The notes below the pieces were generated by a model. It saw nothing but the letters and a program-made list of their open reading frames with translations, did not search any database and was not told where the DNA came from. A DNA stretch of 64,000 nt from Lachnospira pectinoschiza (GTDB lineage Bacteria; Bacillota; Clostridia; Lachnospirales; Lachnospiraceae): positions 1 through 64,000 of the forward strand of contig NZ_FNHZ01000006.1 of assembly GCF_900103815.1 (NCBI RefSeq). The letters are read 5' to 3'. Shown piece by piece: positions 21,080-31,671 of the stretch (position 1 is the first letter of the stretch; every line of letters begins with the position of its first letter). Made by a program: the position numbers and the translations under genes.

Positions 21080-21107
21080 GGACCTTCTTATTAGAAGGTC
21101 CTTTTTT
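21080..21107 (+). terminator. Terminator after rpmH
   Basis: GGACCTTCT (21080-21088), loop TATT, AGAAGGTCC (21093-21101), then TTTTTT. It should let rpmH be expressed far above rnpA. Confidence 0.88.
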
Positions 21108-21193
21108 ATTTATATTTTCTAAGATTGATTTTAAATCTTAGGCAATTAGATTTATAATAATGAAGAATAAAAGAATAGTTTGGTAGGGTGTTT

Positions 21194-21535
21194 ATGAAGT
21201 ACAAGGATTTCGAAACATTAAGAAGTAATATTGAATTTAAGAATGTATACGATAATAGAGTTTCTATGGCTAATAGAAATTTGATTATGTATATAAGAAA
21301 GAACGGAACGGATACGAAAAAACTTGGTGTATCTGTGAGCAAAAAAGTCGGGAATAGTATTGTCCGACACAGATTAGCTAGATTGATTAGGGAGGCTTTT
21401 CGTCTTAATACTGATCACATACCCGATGGTTATGACTATGTAGTTGTAGCTAGAGCTAATCTTAAAGATAAGGGTTATAAAGAAACAGCGGAGTCAATGA
21501 TACATTTATTAAGACTACATAGAATATATAAGTAG
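21194..21535 (+). CDS. rnpA: Ribonuclease P protein component
   Basis: The 113-residue basic protein assists the RNase P RNA in 5' maturation of tRNAs. It has [20 protein letters not shown] near the N-terminus and [28 protein letters not shown] in the middle; the usual RNR motif reads RHR here. ATG 21194 follows GGTAGGGTG; a GTG two codons earlier is part of that site. It is followed immediately by yidD. Confidence 0.94.
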   Translation: MKYKDFETLRSNIEFKNVYDNRVSMANRNLIMYIRKNGTDTKKLGVSVSKKVGNSIVRHRLARLIREAFRLNTDHIPDGYDYVVVARANLKDKGYKETAESMIHLLRLHRIYK

Positions 21536-21553
21536 TTGGTAAGGAAGTTACTA

Positions 21554-21838
21554 GTGAAGAATATAGGTAAAAAGATAGTTTTAAAGCTGATTCGTTTCTA
21601 TCAGCTTGCAATTTCGCCTTATAAGGGTGGAAAGATGTGTGCTTATATTCCCACATGTTCTCAATACGCTATGGAGGCGGTTGAGATGTATGGAGTTATC
21701 TTAGGTGGGTGGTTGGCTTTCAAAAGAATACTTAGATGCAATCCTTTTGTTAGAGCTGGATTTGATCCAGTCCCAGTTGGTAAATACCAGTGGCGTAAGA
21801 GATTTCATCGTAAACAGGGAGGAAAAAGTAAAGAATGA
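21554..21838 (+). CDS. yidD: Membrane protein insertion efficiency factor YidD
   Basis: The ~94-residue protein has the complete family core [20 protein letters not shown] and [15 protein letters not shown], and aids membrane protein insertion alongside YidC. I choose GTG 21554, six bases after AAGGAAG; TTG 21536 directly abuts the rnpA stop and has no site of its own. The stop overlaps the start of yidC (ATGA), implying coupled translation. Confidence 0.9.
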   Translation: MKNIGKKIVLKLIRFYQLAISPYKGGKMCAYIPTCSQYAMEAVEMYGVILGGWLAFKRILRCNPFVRAGFDPVPVGKYQWRKRFHRKQGGKSKE

Positions 21839-23046
21839 GTAACATAATTCAACCTATAGCTTCATTTTTAGGTGCCATTCTTGACATTTTATATAAGGGT
21901 CTAGATGTTATTGGTATTGGAAATGTTGCTATAGCAATTGTTGTTTTCACATTATTGGTTAAGCTTTTAATGTTACCATTAACAGTAAAGCAGCAGAAGA
22001 TGTCAAAGCTTACTTCTATTATGAATCCTGAAATCAAAGAGATTCAGAATAAATATAAGGATAAGCGTGGCGACCAAGATGCAATGTTAAAGATGCAGGC
22101 TGAAACAAAGGCTGTATATGAGAAATACGGTGTTTCACAGTGGGGCTCATGTGTTCAGTTATTAATTCAGATGCCTATTTTATTTGCATTATATCAGGTA
22201 TTCCAGAAGATACCTCTTTATATTTCATCAATTAAGGTATTATTTACTAATATCTTAGGTAATGGTTCAACTGGACTTTCAAGTATTGATGGTTATCAGG
22301 ATACATTATCAAGTATTGCTAGCAATGTGGATTGGTCTTCAACAAAGGCTGCAATTGTTGGATTAAACAGTTTTTCAGCAGATCAGTGGAATCAGTTAAA
22401 GGATGCTTTTCCTTCAATGGCTTCTTTAATTACAGAAAATTACGATAAAATTAAGCAGGTTAACACATTTTTAGGTGTTAATATGTCTCAGGCACCTGGC
22501 TTTTCACTAAGTTTACCAATTTTAATACCTATTTTAGCAGGTGTTACACAGTTTATTAGTGTTAAGGTTTCACAGGCTGGTATGTCTCAGGCTACTGATG
22601 ATGATAACCCAGCAGCAGCATCAATGAAGATGATGACATTATTTATGCCAATTATGTCTGCTTTCATTGCAATCTCAGTACCTGCAGGTCTTGGTTTATA
22701 TTGGATTGCTACAGCTGTAATTCAGACTATTATGTACATTTGCATCAACAGATATTATGATAAGATTGGTACAGATGCTATTGTTCAAAAGAACATTGAA
22801 AAGCGTAATAAGAAGAGAGCTAAACAGGGCTTACCTGCTGAAACAATAACTAAGAATGCTAAGGTTAGTGCTAAGAAGGTAACTACTGAAGATAGAGTAC
22901 GTAATTTACAGGCAAAGAAAGATGCTAACGATAAGAAGATTGCTGATTTAAAGGCTGCAGCAAAGAATGTTAACCATTCTAAGGCTGGTTCTTTAGCATC
23001 AAAAGCTAATATGGTTTCAGAGTATAACGAAAGCAATAAGAAGTAG
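21835..23046 (+). CDS. yidC: Membrane protein insertase YidC
   Basis: The 403-residue Oxa1/YidC-family insertase has hydrophobic segments near residues 26-48, 100-120 and two or three between 215 and 300. [17 protein letters not shown] and [16 protein letters not shown] are family landmarks. An extracytoplasmic loop of about 90 residues lies between them. There is no lipoprotein signal at the N-terminus, unlike Bacillus SpoIIIJ. The last ~110 residues are a lysine-rich cytoplasmic tail, likely to contact ribosomes. It lies between yidD and jag. Confidence 0.96.
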   Translation: MSNIIQPIASFLGAILDILYKGLDVIGIGNVAIAIVVFTLLVKLLMLPLTVKQQKMSKLTSIMNPEIKEIQNKYKDKRGDQDAMLKMQAETKAVYEKYGVSQWGSCVQLLIQMPILFALYQVFQKIPLYISSIKVLFTNILGNGSTGLSSIDGYQDTLSSIASNVDWSSTKAAIVGLNSFSADQWNQLKDAFPSMASLITENYDKIKQVNTFLGVNMSQAPGFSLSLPILIPILAGVTQFISVKVSQAGMSQATDDDNPAAASMKMMTLFMPIMSAFIAISVPAGLGLYWIATAVIQTIMYICINRYYDKIGTDAIVQKNIEKRNKKRAKQGLPAETITKNAKVSAKKVTTEDRVRNLQAKKDANDKKIADLKAAAKNVNHSKAGSLASKANMVSEYNESNKK

Positions 23047-23089
23047 TTATAATCACAAATAAAATAAATATAGAAGAGAGGGAAACGTA

Positions 23090-23938
23090 ATGGATTTTGT
23101 TGAAGTTACAGGAAAGTCACTAGAAGAGGCTATTACTAATGCTTGTTTAGAGCTTGGCACAACTAGTGATGATATTGAATATGATGTTGTTGAAAAGGGT
23201 AGCAACGGTTTCTTAGGAATTGGTTCTAAGGATGCTAGAATTAAGGCTTGGAAAAAGGGTCATAAGCCAGCAATTCTTGAAGAAGCAGCTCCTGTAAAGG
23301 AAGAAACAGTAGTTTCAGAAGCTCCTAAGGCTGAAGAAGTTGTAGAAGCTAAGGCAGAAGCAACAGCTGAAGTTAAGACAGAGACTAAGGCTACACTTTC
23401 TAATGAAGAAATTGAAAGAAGAATTTCTACATTCCTTAACAATATGTTTAAGGCAATGAATATGGATGTTGATGTTAAGATTACATTTGACGAAGTTGAA
23501 GAAAGCGTTAATGTTGAACTTCTTGGCGAAGGAATGGGTGTTTTAATCGGTAAGAGAGGTCAAACACTTGATTCTATCCAGTACCTTACAAGCCTTGTTG
23601 TTAATAAGGGTAAGGAAAAGTACGTTCGTATTAAAATCGATACAGAAAACTATAGAAATAGACGTAAGGAAACTCTTGAATCTCTTGCAAAGAATATTGC
23701 ATATAAGGTTAAGAGAAGCAGACGTGCTGTTTCATTAGAGCCAATGAATCCATATGAGAGAAGAATTATTCATTCAACTCTTCAGAATGATAAGTTTGTT
23801 TCTACAAAGTCTGAAGGCGAAGAGCCATTTAGACATGTTGTTGTATTCCTTGATAAGGAAAAGCCAGCTAATGCTAATAGCTATAACAGATATAACAATA
23901 GAAGAGACAACAATAATAGATATAACAACAGATATTAA
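23090..23938 (+). CDS. jag: RNA-binding protein Jag/KhpB
   Basis: The 282-residue protein has the order Jag-N domain (about 1-50, including GNGFLGIGSKDARIK), an acidic Ala/Glu/Val linker (60-105), a KH domain (about 120-200, GKRGQT as the nucleic-acid-binding loop) and an R3H domain (about 205-265, NPYERRIIHSTLQ). The C-terminus is an Asn/Arg/Tyr tail. KhpB proteins bind RNA and influence cell division and envelope synthesis in other Firmicutes. A hairpin follows the gene. Confidence 0.95.
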   Translation: MDFVEVTGKSLEEAITNACLELGTTSDDIEYDVVEKGSNGFLGIGSKDARIKAWKKGHKPAILEEAAPVKEETVVSEAPKAEEVVEAKAEATAEVKTETKATLSNEEIERRISTFLNNMFKAMNMDVDVKITFDEVEESVNVELLGEGMGVLIGKRGQTLDSIQYLTSLVVNKGKEKYVRIKIDTENYRNRRKETLESLAKNIAYKVKRSRRAVSLEPMNPYERRIIHSTLQNDKFVSTKSEGEEPFRHVVVFLDKEKPANANSYNRYNNRRDNNNRYNNRY

Positions 23939-23961
23939 TTTGTATAAAACATGTTTATTAC

Positions 23962-23999
23962 AGACAAGATGGGTGAGGCAACATTCACTCATCTTGTCT
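23962..23999 (+). terminator. Hairpin after jag, probable weak terminator
   Basis: AGACAAGATGGGTGA (23962-23976) pairs with TCACTCATCTTGTCT (23985-23999) with one wobble. The tail TTGTATTTTG is only moderately T-rich, so partial read-through into mnmE is likely. Confidence 0.6.
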
Positions 24000-24093
24000 T
24001 GTATTTTGTAAGGATATAGGTTAAATTAGGTTTTGTTGATTATTTTTGGAAGAAGGATTTAATCAATAATGAGTTAAGATTAAGAGGAAAGTT

Positions 24094-25470
24094 ATGGTTG
24101 ATACAATAGCTGCTATCTCTACTAGCACCATGTCTAGTGGAGGAATTAGTATAATAAGAGTAAGCGGAAGTGAAGCAATCGATATAGTTGATAGCTTATT
24201 TTTGTCAAAAAAGAATATTAAATTGAAAAATGTAGCTTCTCATACAGTTCATTATGGCAATATCGTCTATGAGGATAAACTAATAGATGAAGTGCTAGTT
24301 ATTGTAATGAAAGCTCCTAATACATATACACGTGAGGACATTGTTGAAATTGATTGTCACGGTGGAATACTTGTAACAAAAAGGATTTTAGAGATAGTCC
24401 TAAAGAGTGGTGCAAGACTAGCAGAACCAGGCGAGTTTACAAAGCGTGCCTTCTTAAATGGACGTATTGATTTATCTCAAGCTGAGGCCGTAATTGATAT
24501 TATTAATGCCAAGAATGACTTAGCATTAAAGTCCTCTGTAAAGCAATTAAATGGAAAATTATCTGAAAAGATTAAAGGATATAGAGAGATTATCTTAAAT
24601 AATGTGGCATTTATTGAGGCTGCACTAGATGACCCGGAACATATTGATATTAATGATAATGTAGATAAGATGACAAAAGATGTGGATAACCTTGTGGATA
24701 ATGTGAATAAACTGTTGAAAACCTTTGAAAATGGGCGCATTATACATGATGGTATTAGCACTGTAATATTGGGTAAAACTAATGCTGGTAAGTCATCACT
24801 TCTCAACGTCCTTGCTAGGGCTGAAAGGGCCATAGTTACTGACATTGAGGGCACTACAAGAGATGTGCTTGAGGAGTCAATTAACCTATCTGGAATCACT
24901 CTAAATCTTGTGGATACAGCAGGAATTAGAAAGACAGATGACATTGTGGAAAACATTGGTGTGCAGAAAGCTAAGAAGTACGCAGTGGATGCAGATTTGG
25001 TTATTTATGTTGTGGATTCAACACGTGATTTAGATGATAATGATTTTGAAATTATGTCCTTAATAAAGGATAAGAAGGTTTTAGTTCTTCTAAATAAGAT
25101 TGATCTTGAGATGGTTGTTTCTAAAGAAGATATTATGAAACATTTGCCTAATGCTAGGGTAGTTTCGATCTCAGCAAAAGAGGAGATTGGTATTGATAAT
25201 CTTGAGGATGAGATTAAGGAAATGTTCTTTAGTGGCAACATTCAAGTAAATGATGAAGTCTACATAACTAGTGCAAGACACAAACAATTATTAACTGAAG
25301 CAGTGGCAAGCTTAGAGCTTGTAAAGCAGGGAATTGAAGCAGAGGTAAGTGAGGATTTTCTTACAATTGACCTTATGACTGCTTATGAAAAGCTTGGTTT
25401 AATTGTTGGTGAAGAAGTAGAAGATGATTTGGCGAACAGAATATTTGAAAGATTCTGTATGGGTAAGTAA
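24094..25470 (+). CDS. mnmE: tRNA modification GTPase MnmE
   Basis: The 458-residue GTPase works with MnmG to build the 5-aminomethyl-type modification of wobble uridine. An N-terminal tetrahydrofolate-binding domain (about 1-120), a helical domain and an inserted G domain are seen: Walker [13 protein letters not shown] near residue 228, DIEGTTRD and DTAGI. The C-terminus is the conserved CMGK. mnmG follows 23 bases later. Two exact DnaA-box sequences lie inside the gene (24681-24701). Confidence 0.97.
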   Translation: MVDTIAAISTSTMSSGGISIIRVSGSEAIDIVDSLFLSKKNIKLKNVASHTVHYGNIVYEDKLIDEVLVIVMKAPNTYTREDIVEIDCHGGILVTKRILEIVLKSGARLAEPGEFTKRAFLNGRIDLSQAEAVIDIINAKNDLALKSSVKQLNGKLSEKIKGYREIILNNVAFIEAALDDPEHIDINDNVDKMTKDVDNLVDNVNKLLKTFENGRIIHDGISTVILGKTNAGKSSLLNVLARAERAIVTDIEGTTRDVLEESINLSGITLNLVDTAGIRKTDDIVENIGVQKAKKYAVDADLVIYVVDSTRDLDDNDFEIMSLIKDKKVLVLLNKIDLEMVVSKEDIMKHLPNARVVSISAKEEIGIDNLEDEIKEMFFSGNIQVNDEVYITSARHKQLLTEAVASLELVKQGIEAEVSEDFLTIDLMTAYEKLGLIVGEEVEDDLANRIFERFCMGK

Positions 25471-25493
25471 ATGTAAGAATCGAGGAAGTTATC

Positions 25494-27383
25494 ATGCATA
25501 ATATTAAAGAAGAATATGACGTAGTAGTTGTTGGTGCAGGTCATGCAGGCTGTGAGGCAGCCCTTGCAAGTGCCAGAATGGGTTTAAATACAATCGTGTT
25601 TACAGTAAGTGTAGACAGTATCGCTATGATGCCATGTAACCCTAATATCGGTGGTAGTTCTAAGGGACATCTTGTTAGAGAAATTGATGCATTAGGCGGC
25701 GAAATGGGTAAGAACATCGATGCTACATTTATACAATCAAAGATGCTTAACGCTTCAAAGGGCCCCGCTGTTCACTCATTACGTGCACAGGCTGATAAGC
25801 AGGACTACACAAGACATATGAGACAGGTGCTTGAGAATACTGATAATTTAACAGTAAGACAGGGCGAGGTTTCTGAAATCATGGTAAATGACGGTGTTAT
25901 CGCTGGTGTTAAGACAGTTTCTGGCGCTGAATATTTCGCTAAGGCAGTAGTTTTATGTACTGGCGTATATTTAAAGGCTAGATGTATTTATGGCGATGTA
26001 AGCCAATATACAGGCCCTAACGGCCTTCAGGCAGCAAATCATTTGACACAGAGCTTAATTGATAACGGAATTGAAGTTAGAAGATTTAAGACAGGTACTC
26101 CAGCTAGAGTAGATAAGCGTTCTATCGACTTTTCTAAGATGGCGGAACAGTTTGGTGATGAAAGAGTTGTTCCATTTTCATTCACAACAGACCCTGAATC
26201 AATCCAGAAAGAACAGGTTTCATGCTGGTTGACATATACTAACGAGGAGACTCACAAAATTATTAGAGATAACCTTGATAGATCACCACTTTATTCAGGA
26301 AATATCCACGGTGTAGGACCTAGATATTGCCCATCAATCGAGGATAAGGTAGTTAGATTTGCAGACAAGGACAGACATCAGGTATTCGTTGAGCCAGAGG
26401 GTCTCTACACTAACGAGATGTACCTTGGTGGTATGAGTAGTTCCCTTCCAGAAGACGTTCAGTATGCTATGTATAGAACTGTTCCTGGCCTTGAAAATGT
26501 AAAAATCGTACGTAATGCCTATGCTATCGAATATGACTGTATCAGCGCAATTCAGTTAAAGTCTTCTCTTGAATTTAAGAAGATTAGCGGTTTATTTGCT
26601 GGTGGTCAGTTTAATGGTAGTTCAGGTTATGAAGAAGCTGCAGCACAGGGTATTATTGCTGGTATAAATGCAGCGCTTTATGTAAAGAAAGAAGAGCCAT
26701 TAATTCTTGATAGATCAGAGAGTTACATTGGTGTATTAATAGATGACTTAGTAACTAAGGAAACATCTGAACCATACAGAATGATGACAAGTAGAGCAGA
26801 ATATAGACTTGTTTTAAGACAGGATAATGCAGACATCCGTTTAACAAAGTATGGTCACAAGATTGGTTTAATTAGTGATGAGCGTATGAATAAGTTAAAT
26901 GAGAAGATTAGACTCATAGATGAAGAAATTGAACGTGTAAAAACTGTAAATGTGGGGACAAGTGAAGAAGTTCAGAAGGTTCTTGTGGAAAACGGATCAA
27001 CAGAACTTACTACAGGTGTAACCCTTGCAGAATTAATTAGACGTCCAGAGCTAAATTACGAAGTATTAGCTCCAATTGATAAGCATAGACCAGAACTTCC
27101 TTGGGATGTTCAGGAACAGGTAAATATCAATCTTAAGTATGAAGGTTATATTAGCCGTCAGTTAAGACAGGTTGAACATTTTAAGAAGCTTGAAGGCAAG
27201 ATGATTCCTGAAGAATTAGATTATTTTGCTATTTCAGGTCTTAGAAAAGAAGCTATGCAGAAGCTAGATAAATTCAAGCCTCGTTCAATTGGCCAGGCTT
27301 CAAGAATCTCAGGTGTATCACCTGCAGATATCTCTGTATTATTGGTTTATTTAGAGTCATACAGACGCAATCTTGCAAAGTAG
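25494..27383 (+). CDS. mnmG: tRNA uridine modification enzyme MnmG (GidA)
   Basis: The 629-residue FAD protein is the partner of MnmE. Seen: the dinucleotide-binding [10 protein letters not shown] near residue 14, [23 protein letters not shown] near 50, and the C-terminal helical domain containing [10 protein letters not shown] and ISGVSPADI. Length and position between mnmE and rsmG are standard. Confidence 0.97.
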   Translation: MHNIKEEYDVVVVGAGHAGCEAALASARMGLNTIVFTVSVDSIAMMPCNPNIGGSSKGHLVREIDALGGEMGKNIDATFIQSKMLNASKGPAVHSLRAQADKQDYTRHMRQVLENTDNLTVRQGEVSEIMVNDGVIAGVKTVSGAEYFAKAVVLCTGVYLKARCIYGDVSQYTGPNGLQAANHLTQSLIDNGIEVRRFKTGTPARVDKRSIDFSKMAEQFGDERVVPFSFTTDPESIQKEQVSCWLTYTNEETHKIIRDNLDRSPLYSGNIHGVGPRYCPSIEDKVVRFADKDRHQVFVEPEGLYTNEMYLGGMSSSLPEDVQYAMYRTVPGLENVKIVRNAYAIEYDCISAIQLKSSLEFKKISGLFAGGQFNGSSGYEEAAAQGIIAGINAALYVKKEEPLILDRSESYIGVLIDDLVTKETSEPYRMMTSRAEYRLVLRQDNADIRLTKYGHKIGLISDERMNKLNEKIRLIDEEIERVKTVNVGTSEEVQKVLVENGSTELTTGVTLAELIRRPELNYEVLAPIDKHRPELPWDVQEQVNINLKYEGYISRQLRQVEHFKKLEGKMIPEELDYFAISGLRKEAMQKLDKFKPRSIGQASRISGVSPADISVLLVYLESYRRNLAK

Positions 27384-27398
27384 AAAGGATTAAGCATA

Positions 27399-28124
27399 AT
27401 GAAAAAAGAAGAAATGCTTTTTATAGATAATCTTAAAGAATTAGGTGTTGAAATCGATTCAAAGCAGTTAGAACAGTTCAATCAGTATTATGAGACACTT
27501 GTTGAATGGAACGAATTCATGAACCTAACAGGTATAACAGAATATGATGAGGTTTTATTAAAGCATTTTGTAGATAGCTTAGTGCTTGATCCAAACAAAC
27601 TTATTAAGTCAGATAAGATAAAGCTTATTGATGTTGGAACTGGTGCGGGTTTCCCTGGCCTTCCAATAAAGATAGCATTTCCTAATGTAGACGTTGTCCT
27701 ACTTGATTCTCTTAATAAAAGAATTAAGTTCTTAGACGAGGTCATTAATAAATTAGGTCTTGAAAATATTAAGACTATCCACAGTAGAGCCGAAGATGGC
27801 GGACGAAACAAGGAATTAAGAGAGCAGTTTGATATTGCGATTTCTCGTGCCGTTGCTAATTTATCATCCCTTGCAGAGTACAATTTACCTTATGTTAAAC
27901 TAGGCGGTTATTTTGTAGCTATGAAGTCCGGAGAGATTGATGAAGAAGCTGAAAATGCAAAGAAAGCCATTAAGCTACTAGGTGGACAGCTTGAAAAAAT
28001 CACTAAATTTAGATTACCAAATACAGATATAGACAGATCTTTAGTCCTTATAAAGAAGGTTAAAGAAACATCAAAAAAGTACCCAAGAAAGGCTGGACTT
28101 CCAACAAAGGAGCCACTTTCATAA
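27399..28124 (+). CDS. rsmG: 16S rRNA (guanine527-N7)-methyltransferase
   Basis: The 241-residue SAM-dependent methyltransferase contains motif I DVGTGAGFPGLPI near residues 78-90, SRAVANLSSLAEY (family-specific) near 148-160, and a lysine-rich C-terminus. Start ATG 27399 lies 16 bases after mnmG. It ends the ribosome/tRNA maintenance operon, followed by a strong terminator. Confidence 0.96.
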   Translation: MKKEEMLFIDNLKELGVEIDSKQLEQFNQYYETLVEWNEFMNLTGITEYDEVLLKHFVDSLVLDPNKLIKSDKIKLIDVGTGAGFPGLPIKIAFPNVDVVLLDSLNKRIKFLDEVINKLGLENIKTIHSRAEDGGRNKELREQFDIAISRAVANLSSLAEYNLPYVKLGGYFVAMKSGEIDEEAENAKKAIKLLGGQLEKITKFRLPNTDIDRSLVLIKKVKETSKKYPRKAGLPTKEPLS

Positions 28125-28133
28125 ATAAACAAA

Positions 28134-28179
28134 ACCCTGAAACCAACTGTGATTGTATGGTTTCAGGGTTATTTTTTTT
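28134..28179 (+). terminator. Terminator after rsmG
   Basis: ACCCTGAAACCA (28134-28145) and its complement (28158-28169) are followed by TATTTTTTT. It lies between convergent genes. Confidence 0.88.
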
Positions 28180-28207
28180 ATAAAATATTTAGTTCTATTA
28201 GCTTTTA

Positions 28208-29155
28208 TTAAGCTAAGAAAATCTCAACCTGCTTTGCAAATTCTTCTGGTTCTTCAACCTGAGGAAGTTTTTTTGCATTAGGAATAAAGTAAGTTTCAAT
28301 AGCCGGATTTAAATCAGTATATTCTTCGATAACATTTGCATTATTATCAAGTTCACCACCGATAATGTAGATACTATTATCTACAGAAGCTAAAAGTCTA
28401 GCAATGGCAACAGTTGTGTAGTGGCACTCCTTACTTGTGTAGAGGTGCTTGCTAGCTGCGCCCTGTAAATGTGATGACTCATAATAAGCGTCAAGGAAGT
28501 CGCTTGGAACTTCACCCTTTGCGAAAATGTGATTAGCCATTGTATTGTTAATAGAACCTTTACTAGCACAAATATTGTAAACTAATGTACCAATAATAGG
28601 TGTCTCAAGAATAATTCTTGTTATCTTAGACTGCTTAGTTGGTGTTAACATCGCTGTCTTAATTGATTCTGGACTTACTAAAATGATGTTATTAATGATG
28701 TCCTTGTTGTTAAAGGCACTAGCAACTGCAATTGGAGCAGATGCTGAAGTTGCGATAACATCAGTCTTTTTGGTAATAACATTGTTAATAAAGTCTGCTA
28801 CAAGCTGTGTGTACATATAAGTTGTATATGTAAGATTTGGCTTGTCAGAGTTTCCACATCCAAGTAAATCGATTGCATAAACGGTATGCTTTTCTGCGAG
28901 AATATCTATAACATTATCCCATTCATATGATGAACTAAAGGAACTTAAATCATGAATTAATAAAACTGGTTTCCCAGATCCCTGTACACTATAGCTGATA
29001 TTGCCAAATTTCCAAGGATAACATGAGTTAATACGTTTATCTGTGATGCCCTTCGATGTTGCTGTACTAAAGATAAGTTTATTTATAAGGTGTGCTGTTG
29101 TAAGAACGGCTGTACAGACACCTGCAAAAAGACCGAGCTTTTGCCATTTATTCAT
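28208..29155 (-). CDS. Membrane-anchored alpha/beta-hydrolase-fold protein, catalytic residues altered
   Basis: The 315-residue protein has an N-terminal hydrophobic segment (about 7-28) and an alpha/beta-hydrolase fold: GSGKPVLLIHDLSS with the oxyanion region near 55-70, then YAIDLLGCGNSDKP near 95-108. The nucleophile elbow, normally GxSxG, reads ATSASA. The conserved late GH(x)PxxExP motif reads KKLPQVEEP, with Lys where the catalytic His belongs. It may therefore be a catalytically dead relative with a binding or scaffold role. It is a single minus-strand gene between rsmG and the two-component pair. Confidence 0.75.
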   Translation of the reverse strand: MNKWQKLGLFAGVCTAVLTTAHLINKLIFSTATSKGITDKRINSCYPWKFGNISYSVQGSGKPVLLIHDLSSFSSSYEWDNVIDILAEKHTVYAIDLLGCGNSDKPNLTYTTYMYTQLVADFINNVITKKTDVIATSASAPIAVASAFNNKDIINNIILVSPESIKTAMLTPTKQSKITRIILETPIIGTLVYNICASKGSINNTMANHIFAKGEVPSDFLDAYYESSHLQGAASKHLYTSKECHYTTVAIARLLASVDNSIYIIGGELDNNANVIEEYTDLNPAIETYFIPNAKKLPQVEEPEEFAKQVEIFLA

Positions 29156-29442
29156 ATATTACCTCCGAATTACTAAATAATTAGTATTTTCTTATATAAT
29201 ATTATAGTCTAATAAAGACTAACTATCAAACAATAATTTCAAAATACAAATTTAAAATATAAATTACTCAAGTCTTATATAAATAGTAAAAAAGTACTTT
29301 ATTTCTAGTCCAAAATAGGTTAAAATTTTTATGGTAGTAGTAAAAAGTGCAAAAACAACTACATTTTTACTATTTTTATGGTACTATAGAACGTGTAGGT
29401 ACCATATATTAAATCTTTTGTTTATTAAGTATTGGAGCAAAT

Positions 29443-30432
29443 ATGTATAATAGAGAAAAGGCACGGGAGTTTATTGAAGAAGAATTCAGATATTGGCAGC
29501 TTGAGAAACTAGAATTAGAAAATGATATTCAACTTGGTAACTCTAAACTTGCCTCTATTGATAATGAGATATCTGAGCTTAAGGAAAAAATGGGAAAAGA
29601 TGATTATGCTTTTCATTCCACCAATTTTGACGATGAACTAGCAATCAAACTTGAAACATTAAATAAAACAAAAGAGGAAATCCTATCAGAGGACATTGCA
29701 TATAAGGATCGATTGAAGTTAATAGAGCAAAAGATAGAAAATCTAGATCATATAATCAATGACGATGATTTACAGGATAATGATACTACTACAGAAATCT
29801 CTAAAGATATACTTAGAAGTATAGAATTTGAAAGAGAACGAATTTCTCGAGATATTCATGACACAGTAATACAAACATTGACGGCTTTGTCATATAAGGA
29901 TGAATTTATTATTAAATTAATTGAACAAGATACAAAGAGAGCAAAGCTAGAATTACAATCAAGAAGAACAGCACTTAAAGATTGTATAAACGAATTAAGA
30001 GAGATTATTTCAAATTTACGTATGGGACAAGTCAAGGATTTAGGATTTGAAGCTGCATGTAATCAATGCATTTCTAAATTAAAAGATTCCAGCGATATTA
30101 TTTTTAATTATAGCTTTATTGGTGATGATAATGTGGACGACATTATTGCAATAAGTATTTTACGAATCATAAACGAACTTACTAGTAACTCAATTAAACA
30201 TTCTAAATGCAGTAAGGTCGATATCAGTATTAAGAAAACCAACAATGAGATAGTACTTAAACATAAAGATAACGGTATCGGATTTGATTTCGATAATCAA
30301 AGACATGTAAAATATAATAAAACAGGTTTTGGTATGGTGATGTTAAGGGAACGTGTTGAATTACTTAAAGGGGTGATAAGTTTTTCTAATCACAAGGGGT
30401 CTTCATTTACTATAACAATACCAATAAAGTAA
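29443..30432 (+). CDS. Soluble sensor histidine kinase, DegS-like
   Basis: The 329-residue protein has no membrane segment. Residues 1-115 are predicted coiled coil (heptad-like Leu/Ile/Glu/Lys). A HisKA_3 phosphoacceptor helix follows (ERISRDIHDTVIQTLTAL around residues 133-150), then the ATPase domain with N box INELTSNSIKHSKCS and G boxes DNGIGFD and GFGMVMLRERV. This is the layout of Bacillus DegS, a cytoplasmic kinase sensing through its coiled coil. The cognate regulator starts 17 bases downstream. The signal cannot be inferred. Confidence 0.87.
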   Translation: MYNREKAREFIEEEFRYWQLEKLELENDIQLGNSKLASIDNEISELKEKMGKDDYAFHSTNFDDELAIKLETLNKTKEEILSEDIAYKDRLKLIEQKIENLDHIINDDDLQDNDTTTEISKDILRSIEFERERISRDIHDTVIQTLTALSYKDEFIIKLIEQDTKRAKLELQSRRTALKDCINELREIISNLRMGQVKDLGFEAACNQCISKLKDSSDIIFNYSFIGDDNVDDIIAISILRIINELTSNSIKHSKCSKVDISIKKTNNEIVLKHKDNGIGFDFDNQRHVKYNKTGFGMVMLRERVELLKGVISFSNHKGSSFTITIPIK

Positions 30433-30449
30433 AAAACGGGAGGGTTTTT

Positions 30450-31094
30450 ATGGCAGTTAACGTTTTACTAGCAGATGATCATAGAATGGTCAGAGAGGGG
30501 CTTATTCAATTGCTTGAGATGGACCATGAAATTCAGGTCGTTGGTGAAGCAGGAGACGGTTATGAATGCTTAAACTTAGCAAATAAGACGAAGCCCAATG
30601 TAGTTCTATTAGATATTAATATGCCTAACTTGGATGGCTTACAAGTTTTAAGTATTATGAAGCAACAGAAAATGCTTTGTAAAGTAGTTATTTTGACAAT
30701 TCATAAAGAAGTAGAGTATTTAGTTAAGGCTTTAGATGAAGGTTGTGACGGATACGTATTAAAGGATTCAGATTTTGATACATTAAAGAAAGCAATCTTT
30801 GCAGTATATGCTGGAGATACTTATGTTGAGCCAAGCTTAATGCCATTACTTAATGCAAGTCTTGCAGAAAGAGATGTAATGAATGAAAAGTTAAGCGACT
30901 TAACTAAGAGAGAAATCGAAGTACTTAAAATGATCGCTGCAGGATCATTTAATAAAGAAATTGCTTCTACATTAAATATAAGTGAAAGAACAGTAAAGAA
31001 TCACGTATCTAATATATTTAAGAAGATCGGTGTTTCTGATAGAACTCAAGCTGCTGTTTTTGCTATTAAAAACAATATTATTTCAATTAAGTAA
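30450..31094 (+). CDS. NarL/DegU-type response regulator
   Basis: The 214-residue protein combines a receiver domain (phosphoacceptor Asp in VVLLDINMP, about residue 55; acidic pair in ADDH near 8-11) with a LuxR-type helix-turn-helix (about 150-210: LTKREIEVLKMIAAG, then NISERTVKNHVSNIFKKIGV). GGGAGGG precedes the ATG. Being paired with a soluble DegS-like kinase it is a DegU-like regulator; targets are unknown, though the flagellar genes in this window are plausible by analogy. Confidence 0.92.
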   Translation: MAVNVLLADDHRMVREGLIQLLEMDHEIQVVGEAGDGYECLNLANKTKPNVVLLDINMPNLDGLQVLSIMKQQKMLCKVVILTIHKEVEYLVKALDEGCDGYVLKDSDFDTLKKAIFAVYAGDTYVEPSLMPLLNASLAERDVMNEKLSDLTKREIEVLKMIAAGSFNKEIASTLNISERTVKNHVSNIFKKIGVSDRTQAAVFAIKNNIISIK

Positions 31095-31124
31095 TTAGCT
31101 AATAGCTATCAATATTGAAAAGTA

Positions 31125-31155
31125 AGAGGATTTGATTAATCAAATCCTCTTTTTT
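31125..31155 (+). terminator. Terminator of the two-component operon
   Basis: AGAGGATTTGATT (31125-31137) with its complement (31138-31150), then TTTTT. It isolates the kinase/regulator operon from the parS region. Confidence 0.87.
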
Positions 31156-31162
31156 ATTATTA

Positions 31163-31352
31163 TGTTTCATGTGAAACATATAGAGAATTATCTCAAGTAG
31201 AGTGTGAATTGTTATTTCATGTTTCACATGAAACATATAGAGTATTACTTCAAGTAGAGTGTGAATTGTTTTTCTATGTTTCTCATGAAACAGTAGTTAT
31301 AATTATCTTAGGATGAAGTTAGTTATTAATATATGATGTTTCACATGAAACA
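31163..31352. repeat. Array of four parS-like sites, three at 57-bp spacing
   Basis: The 16-bp sites start at 31163 (TGTTTCATGTGAAACA), 31220 (TGTTTCACATGAAACA), 31277 (TGTTTCTCATGAAACA) and 31337 (TGTTTCACATGAAACA). Compared with the Bacillus parS consensus TGTTNCACGTGAAACA they differ at one or two central bases. The first three are exactly 57 bp apart because the site and its flank (ATATAGAG, then CAAGTAGAGTGTGAATTGTT) are duplicated in tandem. They should load the ParB encoded downstream. Confidence 0.85.
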
Positions 31353-31468
31353 TTCAAGTATGGTTAAATGATATTTAATTAGATAATAGATAAAATAATT
31401 CTTGAAACTATATATTTGATCCGCTTATAAGCTGGAAATACTTATAAATACAGGCTTTCAGAAGCTAA

Positions 31469-31484
31469 TGTTTCATGTGAAACA
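31469..31484. promoter_or_regulatory. parS-like site 5
   Basis: TGTTTCATGTGAAACA, identical to the site at 31163 and the exact reverse complement of those at 31220, 31337 and 31868. Confidence 0.82.
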
Positions 31485-31671
31485 TTTAAAATTAGGCATG
31501 TAACCTAGCTGAAGATAGACTGGATGATTAATATATGCGGTATAAGAATACAAATAACAGTACTCACTAATAACAATTATAGTCGATTATAGAATAATAA
31601 TCCACAAGCCAGATAATAAAATAAGAATTAATAACTATTATATACTGTTTAGATAATAATGGCATGAATTT

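Noticed and set aside
24477..24956. 159-codon open frame antisense to mnmE
   Set aside because: Ser/Leu-rich shadow of a certain gene; no ribosome-binding site.
31163..31352. CRISPR-like array
   Set aside because: The repeated units are 16-bp inverted parS-like sites with nearly identical flanks; no spacers and no cas genes.
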